From an uncultured Pelagibacteraceae bacterium (lineage in GTDB: Bacteria > Pseudomonadota > Alphaproteobacteria > Pelagibacterales > Pelagibacteraceae): 64,000 bases of DNA. Numbering within the stretch: position 1 is the first letter of the stretch; every line of letters starts with the position of its first letter. The stretch is taken from NCBI GenBank assembly GCA_902589155.1, contig CACIRV010000001.1:18501-82500 (forward strand), given 5' to 3'. A program made the position numbers and the translations under genes. Below the pieces are notes generated by a model. It had not been told where the DNA came from. It searched no databases and saw only the letters and a list, made by a program, of their open reading frames with translations. Positions 1 through 9,188 of this stretch are shown here, piece after piece.

Positions 1-2177
1 ACAAAATAAAAGAGCTGCACCAGAAGTTTTCTAAAAAAAATATTTATACTTTACCGATAGGAGGATTGTATCGCTACAGAAAGAGCGGTGAAAATCATCA
101 GTATGATGGCAGCTTAATTCATTTGTTGCAAAGTGCTGTACAAACTGGGTCTTATGAACAATATAAAAAATATTCGAATGGAATTTATAATCTACCACCT
201 ATAAATTTACGTGATCTTTTACAATTTAAAAAGAGAAGAACACCTATTGATATTAAGGAAGTAGAACCAATCGAGAATATTTTAAAGCGATTTGGTAGTG
301 GAAGCATGTCACATGGAGCTTTGTCAGCAGAAGCTCATGAAGTTTTAGCTACTGGAATGAATAGAATTAAAGGAGCATCTTGTAGCGGAGAAGGGGGAGA
401 AGACGCTAAACGATTTAAAGTTTTACCAAATGGAGACTCAGCCAATTCTAGAGTAAAACAAATTGCTTCTGCAAGATTTGGTGTTACCGTTGATTATCTA
501 AATAATGCGAATGAAATAGAAATCAAAATAGCTCAAGGTGCAAAACCAGGTGAAGGAGGTCAGTTACCTGGATTTAAAGTGACTGATGAAATTGCAAGAT
601 TAAGACATTCAACTCCAGGAGTTACTTTAATCTCGCCTCCACCTCACCATGACATTTACTCTATTGAAGATTTAGCTCAGCTAATCTACGATTTAAAACA
701 AGTTAATCCAAGAGCAAGAATTGGTGTAAAATTGGTTGCTTCAACAGGTATTGGAACGATTGCTGCAGGTGTTGCTAAAGCAAAAGCTGATATAATTTTA
801 ATTTCTGGACATTCTGGAGGAACTGGTGCTAGTCCTCAAACTAGCATTAAGTATGCGGGAGTGCCATGGGAGATGGGACTAACCGAAGTTAATCAAATTT
901 TAACTTTAAATAATTTAAGACACAAAGTTACATTGAGAACTGATGGTGGAATAAAAACTGGAAGGGACATTGTAATTGCTGCGATGATGGGAGCCGAAGA
1001 ATATGGTATGGGGACATCTTCTTTGGTAGCCATGGGATGCATCATGGTAAGACAATGTCACTCAAATACTTGTCCGGTTGGTGTTTGTAGCCAAGATAAA
1101 AAATTAAGAGAAAAATTTACTGGTACCCCAGAAAAAGTAGTAAATCTTTTCACATTTGCAGCAAAAGAAGTAAGGGAAATCTTAGCTTCGCTAGGCTATA
1201 GCACAATAAATGAAATTATTGGCAGGACAGATTTACTATCTCAAGTTAACAAAGGAGCTTCTAATTTAGATGATTTGGATTTAAATCCTTTATTAGTTCA
1301 AGCGGACCCAGGAGAGAATCCTAGATATTGTAAAGATAAGATTATAAACAAAGTTCCTGAAACCTTAGATGAAAAAATTTGGTCAGACATAGAAAATAAA
1401 ATTCAAGTTACAAAACAAAATGATTTTGAATACGATATTAAAAATACCTTTAGATCAGTTGGAACTCGATTATCTCATTATATTTATAAAAAATTTGGTA
1501 ATGAAAAATTGAATCCTGATACTATAAAAATTAAATTGAGCGGATCTGCTGGACAGTCATTAGGCGGTTTTTTAATGAAAGGAATAAAGCTAATAGTTGA
1601 AGGGGATTGTAACGATTATGTGGGCAAAGGACTTTCAGGAGGGTCTATAGTTGTTTATCCTTCATCTAAGAGTAAGCTCATCTCACACGAAAATTCTATT
1701 ATTGGTAATACTGTTTTATATGGAGCTACGTCTGGTAAATTATTTGCTTCTGGACAGGCTGGAGAAAGGTTTGCAGTAAGAAACTCTGGAAGCTTAGGGA
1801 TAGTGGAAGGATGTGGCGCTCATGGATGTGAGTACATGACTGGCGGAACAGCCATTATACTTGGACAAATTGGAGATAATTTTGGAGCTGGAATGACAGG
1901 TGGAATGGGATTTGTTTATGATGAAAAAAATAATTTTGAGAGCTATGTCAACCCGTCTTCTATTATATGGCAATCAATAGAGACTGAATATTGGAAAAAG
2001 TTTTTAAAAGAAAATCTTAAAGATTTTTTTAAAGAAACTAATTCTCTCGTAACAAAAAAGATACTAGAAAATTTTGAGATGGAAATTAAGAAATTCAAAC
2101 AAGTGTGCCCAATAGAAATGCTTGATAAATTAGATAATCCTATTACTTTAAAGTCGAAGATTAAGAAAGCTAGTTAA
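1..2177 (+). CDS. gltB: Glutamate synthase large subunit, C-terminal part (5' end outside window)
   Basis: The large subunit of NADPH-dependent GOGAT makes two glutamates from glutamine and 2-oxoglutarate. The reading frame is open to the left edge (frame from base 3), so only about the last 725 codons of a roughly 1500-codon gene are present. The TTG at 66 lies inside the family motif GGLYRYRKSGE and is not a start. Visible are the FMN/2-oxoglutarate barrel (SGHSGGTGASP), the 3Fe-4S cysteines in RQCHSNTCPVGVC, and the glycine-repeat C-terminal beta-helix (GAGMTGGMGF). No gltD follows. The next gene starts at the base after the stop, so the two are probably co-transcribed. Confidence 0.97.
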   Translation, partial: KIKELHQKFSKKNIYTLPIGGLYRYRKSGENHQYDGSLIHLLQSAVQTGSYEQYKKYSNGIYNLPPINLRDLLQFKKRRTPIDIKEVEPIENILKRFGSGSMSHGALSAEAHEVLATGMNRIKGASCSGEGGEDAKRFKVLPNGDSANSRVKQIASARFGVTVDYLNNANEIEIKIAQGAKPGEGGQLPGFKVTDEIARLRHSTPGVTLISPPPHHDIYSIEDLAQLIYDLKQVNPRARIGVKLVASTGIGTIAAGVAKAKADIILISGHSGGTGASPQTSIKYAGVPWEMGLTEVNQILTLNNLRHKVTLRTDGGIKTGRDIVIAAMMGAEEYGMGTSSLVAMGCIMVRQCHSNTCPVGVCSQDKKLREKFTGTPEKVVNLFTFAAKEVREILASLGYSTINEIIGRTDLLSQVNKGASNLDDLDLNPLLVQADPGENPRYCKDKIINKVPETLDEKIWSDIENKIQVTKQNDFEYDIKNTFRSVGTRLSHYIYKKFGNEKLNPDTIKIKLSGSAGQSLGGFLMKGIKLIVEGDCNDYVGKGLSGGSIVVYPSSKSKLISHENSIIGNTVLYGATSGKLFASGQAGERFAVRNSGSLGIVEGCGAHGCEYMTGGTAIILGQIGDNFGAGMTGGMGFVYDEKNNFESYVNPSSIIWQSIETEYWKKFLKENLKDFFKETNSLVTKKILENFEMEIKKFKQVCPIEMLDKLDNPITLKSKIKKAS

Positions 2178-3053
2178 ATGAATAAAATAAATATTTTTTG
2201 CTTTGGTTTTGGCCAAGTAGCAAAAAGTTTCGTTAAAAAACTTAAAACTGAAAAAATTCCATTTAGGCTTACCACAACTTCTCGGCAGGAAACCCAAAGT
2301 AAAAATTTTGAGGATATTAATTATGAAAGTTTTCAATTTAATGAAAAAAAATATGATAATGATTTAACTAAAAACTTAGATGAGGCTGATTATATTTTAA
2401 TATCAATAGCTCCAGTTAATGGTGAAGATATTGTAATAAAAAATTTTAAAGAAAGATTTAAAAATAAAAAATTTAAATGGATTACCTATCTTTCTGCAAC
2501 TAGTGTTTATGGAGATCATGGTGGGGAATGGGTTGATGAAACAAGTCAAACAAATCCAACATCTATTAATGGAATCCAGAGACTAAAAGTAGAAAAAAAT
2601 TGGATAGAATTTTCACAACAATGTAATTTGTCGCTACAAATTTTTAGATTGTCAGGAATTTATTCAAATCAATATAATGTTTTAAAAAGATTAAAGACAG
2701 GAGAAGTCAAAATAATAAATAAGAAGAATCATTTTTTCTCTCGAATTCATGTTGAAGATATTGCCAATGCTTTATTTAAGTCTTTGGATAATTTTAAAAA
2801 GGGAGAAATTTATAATATCTCAGATGATAAGCCTGCCTCTAATAAGGAAGTTATAATGTATGGTATAAAACTACTAGGCGTTGACGAACCCCAGACCATA
2901 GAAACTGATGAGATAGAAAGTGAAATGTTAAAAAATTTTTATAAAGATTCTAAAAGAGTTAGTAACAAAAAAATGAAACAATTTTTTAATTTTGAGTTGA
3001 AATACCCTACATATATTGAAGGTTTAAATTATATTAAGAACAATTTTATTTAA
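2178..3053 (+). CDS. NAD(P)-binding SDR protein, YeeZ-like
   Basis: This 291-residue protein is an extended short-chain dehydrogenase/epimerase relative. It has an N-terminal Rossmann segment (FCFGFGQVAKSF, residues about 5-16) in place of the usual GxxGxxG, then a YLSATSVYGDHGG strand typical of atypical SDRs such as YeeZ. The classical YxxxK catalytic pair is not obvious, so it may bind a dinucleotide without acting as an epimerase. It begins directly after the gltB stop codon. Its 3' end overlaps the convergent hydrolase gene by 30 bp. The substrate is unknown. Confidence 0.8.
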   Translation: MNKINIFCFGFGQVAKSFVKKLKTEKIPFRLTTTSRQETQSKNFEDINYESFQFNEKKYDNDLTKNLDEADYILISIAPVNGEDIVIKNFKERFKNKKFKWITYLSATSVYGDHGGEWVDETSQTNPTSINGIQRLKVEKNWIEFSQQCNLSLQIFRLSGIYSNQYNVLKRLKTGEVKIINKKNHFFSRIHVEDIANALFKSLDNFKKGEIYNISDDKPASNKEVIMYGIKLLGVDEPQTIETDEIESEMLKNFYKDSKRVSNKKMKQFFNFELKYPTYIEGLNYIKNNFI

Positions 3054-3779
3054 TTCTTTGATGATTTTTTGAAGTGGTTTTTTAGCAGACAAACTATGAT
3101 CACCTTTTTTAATTATTATTAACTTCTTCTTTGCGCCAACAAAAACTGACAGAACCTTTTTAGAGAACGAAACTGGCACAACCTCATCCTTTTGACCATG
3201 AATCATTGTTATTTCAATTTTAGATTTTATTTTTTTTGATAAAACTTTGTTTTTTCTACCATCTTTTATTAGTTGATAAGTAATAGGATATTTATATTGC
3301 CCACTTTCAATGTGAGTAATACCTTTTTTAATAATCTCTTCTTTAATTTTCTTTGGGAATTTATTCCACATCAATCTTGTTAAAAATTCAGGAGCAGATC
3401 CGATGCCAAGAAATCCTTTAATTTGTTTTTTAAAATATTTAAATTGATTTAAAGCGATCCATGCACCCATACTGGAGCCAATTATGATAAAATTATTTTT
3501 TCTTATTACTTTTTTGATCAATAATTTTGTATTTCTAGACCAAATACTTATGTTGCATTTTGTAAATTCTCCAGAAGATTTTCCATGACCAAAATATTCT
3601 AACGCTAGAAAACCTAATTTTTTTTTAATAGCATATTGTTTGAAGGCCTGAGGTTTTTGACCTTCTATATCAGACATAAAGCCTGGAAGAAAAACGATAT
3701 AAAGTTTTTTTTTGTAATAATTGTCGATATATCTAACTTTTTTAGTCTTTGAAATTTTTTGGTACTTAAATTTTCTCAT
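3024..3779 (-). CDS. Alpha/beta hydrolase
   Basis: A 251-residue alpha/beta-hydrolase fold protein. The oxyanion/N-terminal segment is VFLPGFMSDIEG. The nucleophile elbow is GSSMGAW (Ser near residue 100). The probable acid is Asp in HGQKDEVVP and the probable base His is in KKGDHSLS near the C-terminus, so the triad looks complete. The arrangement resembles ABHD10-type esterases. It is a single convergent gene whose tail overlaps the upstream SDR gene. No signal peptide is seen, so it is likely cytoplasmic. The substrate cannot be inferred. Confidence 0.85.
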   Translation of the reverse strand: MRKFKYQKISKTKKVRYIDNYYKKKLYIVFLPGFMSDIEGQKPQAFKQYAIKKKLGFLALEYFGHGKSSGEFTKCNISIWSRNTKLLIKKVIRKNNFIIIGSSMGAWIALNQFKYFKKQIKGFLGIGSAPEFLTRLMWNKFPKKIKEEIIKKGITHIESGQYKYPITYQLIKDGRKNKVLSKKIKSKIEITMIHGQKDEVVPVSFSKKVLSVFVGAKKKLIIIKKGDHSLSAKKPLQKIIKELNKIVLNII

Positions 3780-3820
3780 ATAAAGTTACAAGTTTAATTT
3801 GTTAATATATAACAATAATT

Positions 3821-4978
3821 ATGGCTTCGAAAATAAAAGTTCTTCAAGTTATTCCATCACTAGGATTTGGTGGTGCCGAAACTGGATGTTATGACTTAGC
3901 ACACTATCTTTCTGAAAAGGGTTGCATTTCTTTTATAGCAACTTCCGGGGGTAAATTGTTGAAATTTGTAAAAAAAAATAAAGTTAAAATTTTTCGACTT
4001 CCTGTGCAATCTAAAAATCCATTGCTTATTATTTTTAATACAATTATTTTGTCTATACTTATATTAATTAATAACATAAATATTGTCCATGCAAGAAGCA
4101 GAGCTCCAGCCTGGTCTTGTTATTTTGCATGTTTAATAACTAGAAGAAATTTTGTCACAACATTTCATGGCACTTATAATTTTAAAAACAATTTAAAAAA
4201 ATTCTATAATAGCGTTATGCTGAGATCAAAAATAACAATTGCTGGTTCAAATTTTATTTTTAATCATATTAATCAGAATTACGGTAAGTATTTAAATCGA
4301 AAAAAAAAATTAAGAGTTATATTTAGAGGAATTAATATTGATTATTTCAGTCAAAAAAATATTTCAATATTAAAGCAAGAAAAAATTAAAAAAGAGTGGG
4401 AACTTTTGCCAAACAAATTTATTATTCTTATGCCTGGCAGATTAACTTATTGGAAAGGTCAAGAGAAATTTATTGAGGCCTTAAATATTTTAGTTGAAGA
4501 TTATAGCAATTTTAATTTTCAAGCAGTAGTGCTTGGTTCGGATCAAGGTAGAAAAGTATATAAAAAGAAATTAATTAATTTAGTTCAAAGATATAGGTTA
4601 GGTCAAAAAATAAAATTCATTGATCATTGCAAAGAAATGCCTTTAGCTTATTCATTAGCTGACGTAGTTGTATCAGCCTCAACAGAACCGGAAGCTTTTG
4701 GTCGAGTTTCAGTAGAGGCTCAAGCTATGGGAAAACCCATTATAGCTAGCGACCTCGGCGGATCAAAGGAAACAATTTTAAAAGGTAAATCAGGATTTTT
4801 ATATAAACATGATGACCCTCGACAGCTTGCCAAAGCATTAAATAGTGTTATTGAATTAGATCAAGATTCATTGAATTCTATAGGGAACGAGGGTAGAAAA
4901 AATGTAACAAAAAAATTTGATGTAGAAGCTATGTGCGATTCAACTTTAAGAGAGTATAAAAAATTGTTAAATATATAA
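3821..4978 (+). CDS. Glycosyltransferase, GT4-type
   Basis: A 385-residue GT-B glycosyltransferase. The N-terminal acceptor domain starts VLQVIPSLGFGGAETG. The C-terminal nucleotide-sugar domain has GRLTYWKGQEKFIEAL and the E-x7-E type signature EPEAFGRVSVEAQAMGKP. A hydrophobic stretch near residues 65-85 may associate it with the membrane. It probably adds a hexose to lipopolysaccharide or another surface glycan. It lies 3 bp upstream of thrS with no terminator between them, so it appears inserted ahead of the translation cluster. Donor and acceptor are unknown. Confidence 0.9.
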   Translation: MASKIKVLQVIPSLGFGGAETGCYDLAHYLSEKGCISFIATSGGKLLKFVKKNKVKIFRLPVQSKNPLLIIFNTIILSILILINNINIVHARSRAPAWSCYFACLITRRNFVTTFHGTYNFKNNLKKFYNSVMLRSKITIAGSNFIFNHINQNYGKYLNRKKKLRVIFRGINIDYFSQKNISILKQEKIKKEWELLPNKFIILMPGRLTYWKGQEKFIEALNILVEDYSNFNFQAVVLGSDQGRKVYKKKLINLVQRYRLGQKIKFIDHCKEMPLAYSLADVVVSASTEPEAFGRVSVEAQAMGKPIIASDLGGSKETILKGKSGFLYKHDDPRQLAKALNSVIELDQDSLNSIGNEGRKNVTKKFDVEAMCDSTLREYKKLLNI

Positions 4979-4981
4979 TAC

Positions 4982-6901
4982 ATGCCTCAAATTCAATTAT
5001 TAGATGGAAAAAAAATACCTTTTGACAAAAGAATTAATGGTTTTGATTTAACAAAAAAAATTAGCAAATCTTTGGAGAAAGCTGCTCTTATTATGGAGGT
5101 AGATGGACAACTAAAGGATTTAAGCCATGAAATTACAAAAAATTCTACAGTAAGAATTATTACATCAAAAGATAAAGAAGGTTTAGAGGTTATAAGGCAT
5201 GATGCTGCACATATAATGGCGATGGCAGTTCAAGAATTATTTTCAGATACTCAAGTTACAATTGGTCCAGTTATCGAAAATGGTTTTTATTATGATTTTG
5301 CTAGAAAAGAACCTTTCACAAGTGATGATTTAAAAAAGATAGAAAAAAAAATGTCTGAGATTATTGATAGAGACGTTAAAACAAAACGAGAGGTGTGGGA
5401 AAGAGACAAAGCTATTTCTCACTTTAAAAAAATTGGGGAAAAGTACAAAGCTGAAATTATTGAAAGTATTCCTAAAAATGAAGATTTATCAATTTATCAT
5501 CACGGTGATACTTGGCATGATCTTTGTAGAGGCCCTCACTTATCATCTTCAAGCAAAATAGGGAAAGCTTTTAAGTTAACAAAAGTATCCGGCGCATATT
5601 GGCGAGGAGACTCAAATAATGAAATGCTTCAAAGAATTTATGGCACATGCTGGAGTTCAAAAAAAGAATTAGATGATTACTTACACAGATTAGAAGAAGC
5701 CGAAAAAAGAGATCATAGAAAACTTGGTAAAGAAATGGATTTATTTCATTTTAGAGAAGAAAGTCCTGGGTCAGTATTTTGGCATGAAAAAGGTTGGTTA
5801 TTATTTCAAAGATTGGTTGAATATATGAGAATGAAACAACGCTTAGCAGGATATAAAGAAATAAATACACCTGAACTTTTAGACAAAACATTATGGGAAA
5901 AATCTGGTCATTGGGAAAAATTTGGTGAGCATATGTTTACCTCTGAGACACCTGATGAAAAAACTTTTGCAATAAAACCAATGAACTGCCCTGGTTGTGT
6001 TCAAGTTTTCAATCAAGGTTTAAAAAGTTACAGAGATTTACCACTGAAATTGTCAGAGTTTGGAAAAGTGCATAGATACGAACCTTCTGGTGCGTTACAT
6101 GGATTGTTAAGAGTAAGAGCTTTCACACAAGATGACGCTCACATTTTTTGTACTGAAGATCAAATAACCCAAGAAACACTAACAGTCACTAATTTGATCT
6201 TAGAAATTTATAAAGCGCTTGGATTTGAGAATGTTATATTAAAGTATTCAGATAGACCAGAAAAGAGAGTTGGCGATGATAGTATTTGGGATAAATCTGA
6301 AGCCGCTCTATTATCAGCAATAAAAAAATCAAAACTAGAATACACAATTAATAAAGGTGAAGGTGCTTTCTATGGGCCCAAAATAGAATTTGTTTTAAGA
6401 GACGCAATCGGTCGTGATTGGCAATGTGGAACACTACAAGTTGATTTAAATTTGCCAAACAGATTAGGAGCAACATTTGTTGATAAAGATGGAACGAAAA
6501 AAGTTCCGGTTATGTTACATAGAGCTTTATTTGGATCTTTAGAGAGATTTATAGGAATTTTAATAGAAAATTATGCAGGAAAATTGCCTTTTTGGTTATC
6601 ACCAGCACAAGCTGTTGTGTGTCCAATAGCTGAAGAAAACAATGATTATGTCAAAAAGTTATTTGAAGATTTATTTAAAGAAGGTATAAAATGCGAAGTG
6701 GATTTAAGAAACGAAAAGATAAATTATAAAATAAGAGAACATTCTCTTGCAAAAATACCTTTTATTATTGTTTGTGGAAAAAAAGAGGTTGCTGATAATA
6801 CTGTGACTGTTAGAAAACTAGGATCTGAAAAACAAGAAACGATTAAAAGAGAAGAATTTATTAAAAATATGCTTAAAGCAAACAAGTTGCCTTTAAACTA
6901 A
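4982..6901 (+). CDS. thrS: Threonyl-tRNA synthetase
   Basis: A full-length 639-residue class II synthetase. It has an N-terminal TGS domain (residues 1-62), then the editing domain with RHDAAH and HDLCRGPH metal-ligand motifs. The catalytic core contains the zinc cysteine in NCPGCV, motif 2 (VHRYEPSGALHGLLR) and motif 3 (MLHRALFGSLERF). The anticodon-binding domain is at the end. Its stop codon is immediately followed by the infC start, as in the conserved thrS-infC-rpmI-rplT-pheST cluster. Nothing unusual is seen in length or motifs. Confidence 0.98.
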   Translation: MPQIQLLDGKKIPFDKRINGFDLTKKISKSLEKAALIMEVDGQLKDLSHEITKNSTVRIITSKDKEGLEVIRHDAAHIMAMAVQELFSDTQVTIGPVIENGFYYDFARKEPFTSDDLKKIEKKMSEIIDRDVKTKREVWERDKAISHFKKIGEKYKAEIIESIPKNEDLSIYHHGDTWHDLCRGPHLSSSSKIGKAFKLTKVSGAYWRGDSNNEMLQRIYGTCWSSKKELDDYLHRLEEAEKRDHRKLGKEMDLFHFREESPGSVFWHEKGWLLFQRLVEYMRMKQRLAGYKEINTPELLDKTLWEKSGHWEKFGEHMFTSETPDEKTFAIKPMNCPGCVQVFNQGLKSYRDLPLKLSEFGKVHRYEPSGALHGLLRVRAFTQDDAHIFCTEDQITQETLTVTNLILEIYKALGFENVILKYSDRPEKRVGDDSIWDKSEAALLSAIKKSKLEYTINKGEGAFYGPKIEFVLRDAIGRDWQCGTLQVDLNLPNRLGATFVDKDGTKKVPVMLHRALFGSLERFIGILIENYAGKLPFWLSPAQAVVCPIAEENNDYVKKLFEDLFKEGIKCEVDLRNEKINYKIREHSLAKIPFIIVCGKKEVADNTVTVRKLGSEKQETIKREEFIKNMLKANKLPLN

Positions 6902-7447
6902 GTGTCCAACTTCAAACCAAATTATTTTCAACGAAGAAGCAAACCGCAAGGACCAAAAGCTAATGAAAGAATTAGGGCTTTGGATGTTCAAGTTATTGGA
7001 AGTGACGGAGGTAACCTAGGTGCTATGCCTTTAAACAAAGCTATTGAGCTAGCTAAGCAAGAGGGATTAGATTTGATAGAAATATCTCCAAACGCTAACC
7101 CGCCAGTTTGTAAAATAATGGATATGGGTAAATATAAATATGACTTACAAAAAAAAGCTAATTTAGCAAAAAAAAAACAAAAAATTGTTTCTTTAAAAGA
7201 AATTAAATTAAGACCAGGAACAGAAGCTCATGATTATAATTTTAAAATTAAAAATGCAAAAAAATTTATTATAAAAGGAGATAAAGTTAAATTTACAGTA
7301 AGATTTAAAGGAAGAGAGATGCAACATACTGAACTTGGAAAAGATTTAATGAACAGAATTATTGAAGAAACAAAAGATATTGCAAAGGTTGAAAGCAGGC
7401 CTAAATTTGAGGGTAGACAGATGGTAATGATCATTCAACCTATCTAA
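6902..7447 (+). CDS. infC: Translation initiation factor IF-3
   Basis: A 181-residue IF-3. It has the N-terminal domain (NERIRALDVQVIG, then LDLIEISPNANPPVCKIMD), a lysine-rich linker and the C-terminal domain (KFTVRFKGREMQH). The start is GTG at 6902, the base after the thrS stop. In E. coli infC uses AUU, through which IF-3 represses itself. No AUU start in a matching position is needed here, so that feedback may be weaker or absent. The short spacing to thrS suggests translational coupling. Confidence 0.96.
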   Translation: MSNFKPNYFQRRSKPQGPKANERIRALDVQVIGSDGGNLGAMPLNKAIELAKQEGLDLIEISPNANPPVCKIMDMGKYKYDLQKKANLAKKKQKIVSLKEIKLRPGTEAHDYNFKIKNAKKFIIKGDKVKFTVRFKGREMQHTELGKDLMNRIIEETKDIAKVESRPKFEGRQMVMIIQPI

Positions 7448-7464
7448 ATTAGGATAATATCATC

Positions 7465-7493
7465 TTGTAAAGATTAATTATTGCCTATATAAA
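7465..7493 (+). promoter_or_regulatory. Putative sigma70 promoter for rpmI-rplT
   Basis: A TTGTAA hexamer at 7465-7470 and TATAAA at 7488-7493 are separated by 17 bp in the 58-bp infC-rpmI gap. Transcription would start near 7500, only about 6 nt before the rpmI ATG at 7506, so the message would be nearly leaderless. No Shine-Dalgarno sequence is visible upstream of that ATG, which fits. In such an AT-rich background similar hexamers occur by chance. Confidence 0.4.
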
Positions 7494-7505
7494 ACCGAAA
7501 TATTT

Positions 7506-7712
7506 ATGCCAAAATTAAAAACAAAAAGCTCAGCAAAAAAAAGATTTAGATTTACGGCTTCAGGTAAAATTAAGATGCCTCAAGCAGGGAAAAGGCATGG
7601 TATGATTAAGAGAACAAATTCACAGATAAGAAAACAAAGAGGCACTACGATAATGACAAAACAAGATTCAAAAATTGTCAAATCGTATATGCCATATAAT
7701 TTAAGAGGATAA
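7506..7712 (+). CDS. rpmI: Ribosomal protein L35
   Basis: A 68-residue basic protein with the L35 opening [14 protein letters not shown] and internal [11 protein letters not shown]. It is a component of the 50S subunit. The length is normal for the family. rplT starts one base after its stop, the standard L35-L20 pair, so the two are co-expressed. Confidence 0.97.
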   Translation: MPKLKTKSSAKKRFRFTASGKIKMPQAGKRHGMIKRTNSQIRKQRGTTIMTKQDSKIVKSYMPYNLRG

Positions 7713-7713
7713 T

Positions 7714-8070
7714 ATGGCAAGAACAAAACGTGGCGTTATAAGTAGAGCGAAACATAATAAAATTTTAAAATCTGTTAAAGGCCAATACGGAAGAAGAAAG
7801 AATACTATTCGTATAGCTCGTCAAGCAATGGAAAAAGCTATGCAATATGCTTATCGAGATAGAAAAGCAAAAAAAAGAGAATTTAGATCTTTATGGATTC
7901 AGAGAATCAACGCTGGTGTAAGAATGGAAGGCCTGACTTATGCAAAATTTATTAACGGATTGGCTAAATCTAAGATTAAGTTAGACAGAAAAGTGTTAGC
8001 AGAATTGGCTTATAATAATCCAGAAGTCTTTAAATCTATAGTAAAAAAGGTTCAATCATCCCTTAACTAA
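7714..8070 (+). CDS. rplT: Ribosomal protein L20
   Basis: A 118-residue protein with the L20 signature: [19 protein letters not shown] at the N-terminus, then [20 protein letters not shown]. It binds 23S rRNA early in 50S assembly and in enterobacteria represses its own operon. The ATG follows a GAGGATAAT ribosome-binding context at the end of rpmI. A small hairpin spans its stop codon (described separately). Confidence 0.97.
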   Translation: MARTKRGVISRAKHNKILKSVKGQYGRRKNTIRIARQAMEKAMQYAYRDRKAKKREFRSLWIQRINAGVRMEGLTYAKFINGLAKSKIKLDRKVLAELAYNNPEVFKSIVKKVQSSLN

Positions 8071-8076
8071 TAAGGG
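8060..8076 (+). terminator. Hairpin spanning the rplT stop codon, possible weak terminator
   Basis: CCCTTA at 8060-8065 and TAAGGG at 8071-8076 form a perfect 6-bp stem. The 5-nt loop ACTAA contains part of the rplT stop (8068-8070). It is followed by CCTTTGATTTAAT, a poor U-tract, so it could be an attenuator or mRNA-end stabiliser between rplT and pheS, or it could be chance. Confidence 0.35.
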
Positions 8077-8120
8077 CCTTTGATTTAATCTCAACTTAAT
8101 ATAAAAAATCATAATATCCA

Positions 8121-9188
8121 ATGAGTGATTTAGATAAAATAAATTCTATTTTTAACGCTAAGATAGACTCTATAAAATCAAAAGATGAATTACAGAATTT
8201 AAAAACTGAATTTTTTGGTAAAAATGGTCAAATTACAAACCAGTTTAAAAATTTAGGATCCTTATCAGCTGAACAGAAAAAAGAATTTGCTTCTATTTTA
8301 AATAAATTAAAAGCTAGTCTATCCAATCAAATTGAAGCAAAAAATTTAGAAATAGAAACACAAGAAATTAATGAAAAATTAAAAAATGAAAAAATTGATG
8401 TAACTTTACCTATAAGATCTTACAGACAGGGGAGAATTCATCCGGTATCTCAAGTTATAGATGAAATTTCTTCTATATTTTCAGAAATTGGATTTTCTGT
8501 TGCGGAGGGTCCTGATGTAGAAACAGAATATAATAATTTTACTGCTCTTAATACGCCTGAAGATCATCCAGCAAGAGATATGCACGACACTTTTTATCTA
8601 GATAAAAATAAAAAACTTTTATTGAGGACACATACTTCACCTGTTCAAATAAGGAGTATGTTAAATGAAAAACCACCTTTTAAGATTATAGTTCCTGGGA
8701 GAACTTATCGATCTGATAGCGATCAAACCCATGCTCCCATGTTTCATCAATTGGAAGGTCTTCACATAGATAAAAATATAACAATGGGTCATTTAAAAGG
8801 ATGTTTAGATTATTTCATAAGGGAATTTTTTGAAGTCAAGAATGTCAAGATGAGGTTTAGACCAAGTCATTTCCCTTTTACTGAACCTTCAGCGGAAGTG
8901 GATATTGGCTATAGATTAGAAAATGGAAAAATAGTTATTGGGGAGGGTGATAAATGGTTGGAAGTTTTGGGTTGCGGAATGGTGCACCCTAATGTTTTAA
9001 AAAATGTCAAAGTCGACACAAAAAAATATCAAGGTTATGCTTTTGGTATCGGAATTGATAGACTTGCAATGTTAAAATACGGAATTAATGATCTTAGAGC
9101 ATTTTTTGAAACGGATTATCGATGGTTAAGTCATTTTGGCTTTGATCCTTTGGATGTTCCGACAAATTACAGAGGTTTAAGTAAATGA
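8121..9188 (+). CDS. pheS: Phenylalanyl-tRNA synthetase alpha subunit
   Basis: The 355-residue catalytic alpha chain of the (alpha-beta)2 enzyme. It has an N-terminal coiled-coil that binds tRNA-Phe (residues about 1-90). The class II core follows, with motif 2 ([19 protein letters not shown]) and motif 3 ([11 protein letters not shown]). Length is normal. Its end overlaps pheT by 4 bp (ATGA), so production of the two subunits is coupled. Confidence 0.97.
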   Translation: MSDLDKINSIFNAKIDSIKSKDELQNLKTEFFGKNGQITNQFKNLGSLSAEQKKEFASILNKLKASLSNQIEAKNLEIETQEINEKLKNEKIDVTLPIRSYRQGRIHPVSQVIDEISSIFSEIGFSVAEGPDVETEYNNFTALNTPEDHPARDMHDTFYLDKNKKLLLRTHTSPVQIRSMLNEKPPFKIIVPGRTYRSDSDQTHAPMFHQLEGLHIDKNITMGHLKGCLDYFIREFFEVKNVKMRFRPSHFPFTEPSAEVDIGYRLENGKIVIGEGDKWLEVLGCGMVHPNVLKNVKVDTKKYQGYAFGIGIDRLAMLKYGINDLRAFFETDYRWLSHFGFDPLDVPTNYRGLSK

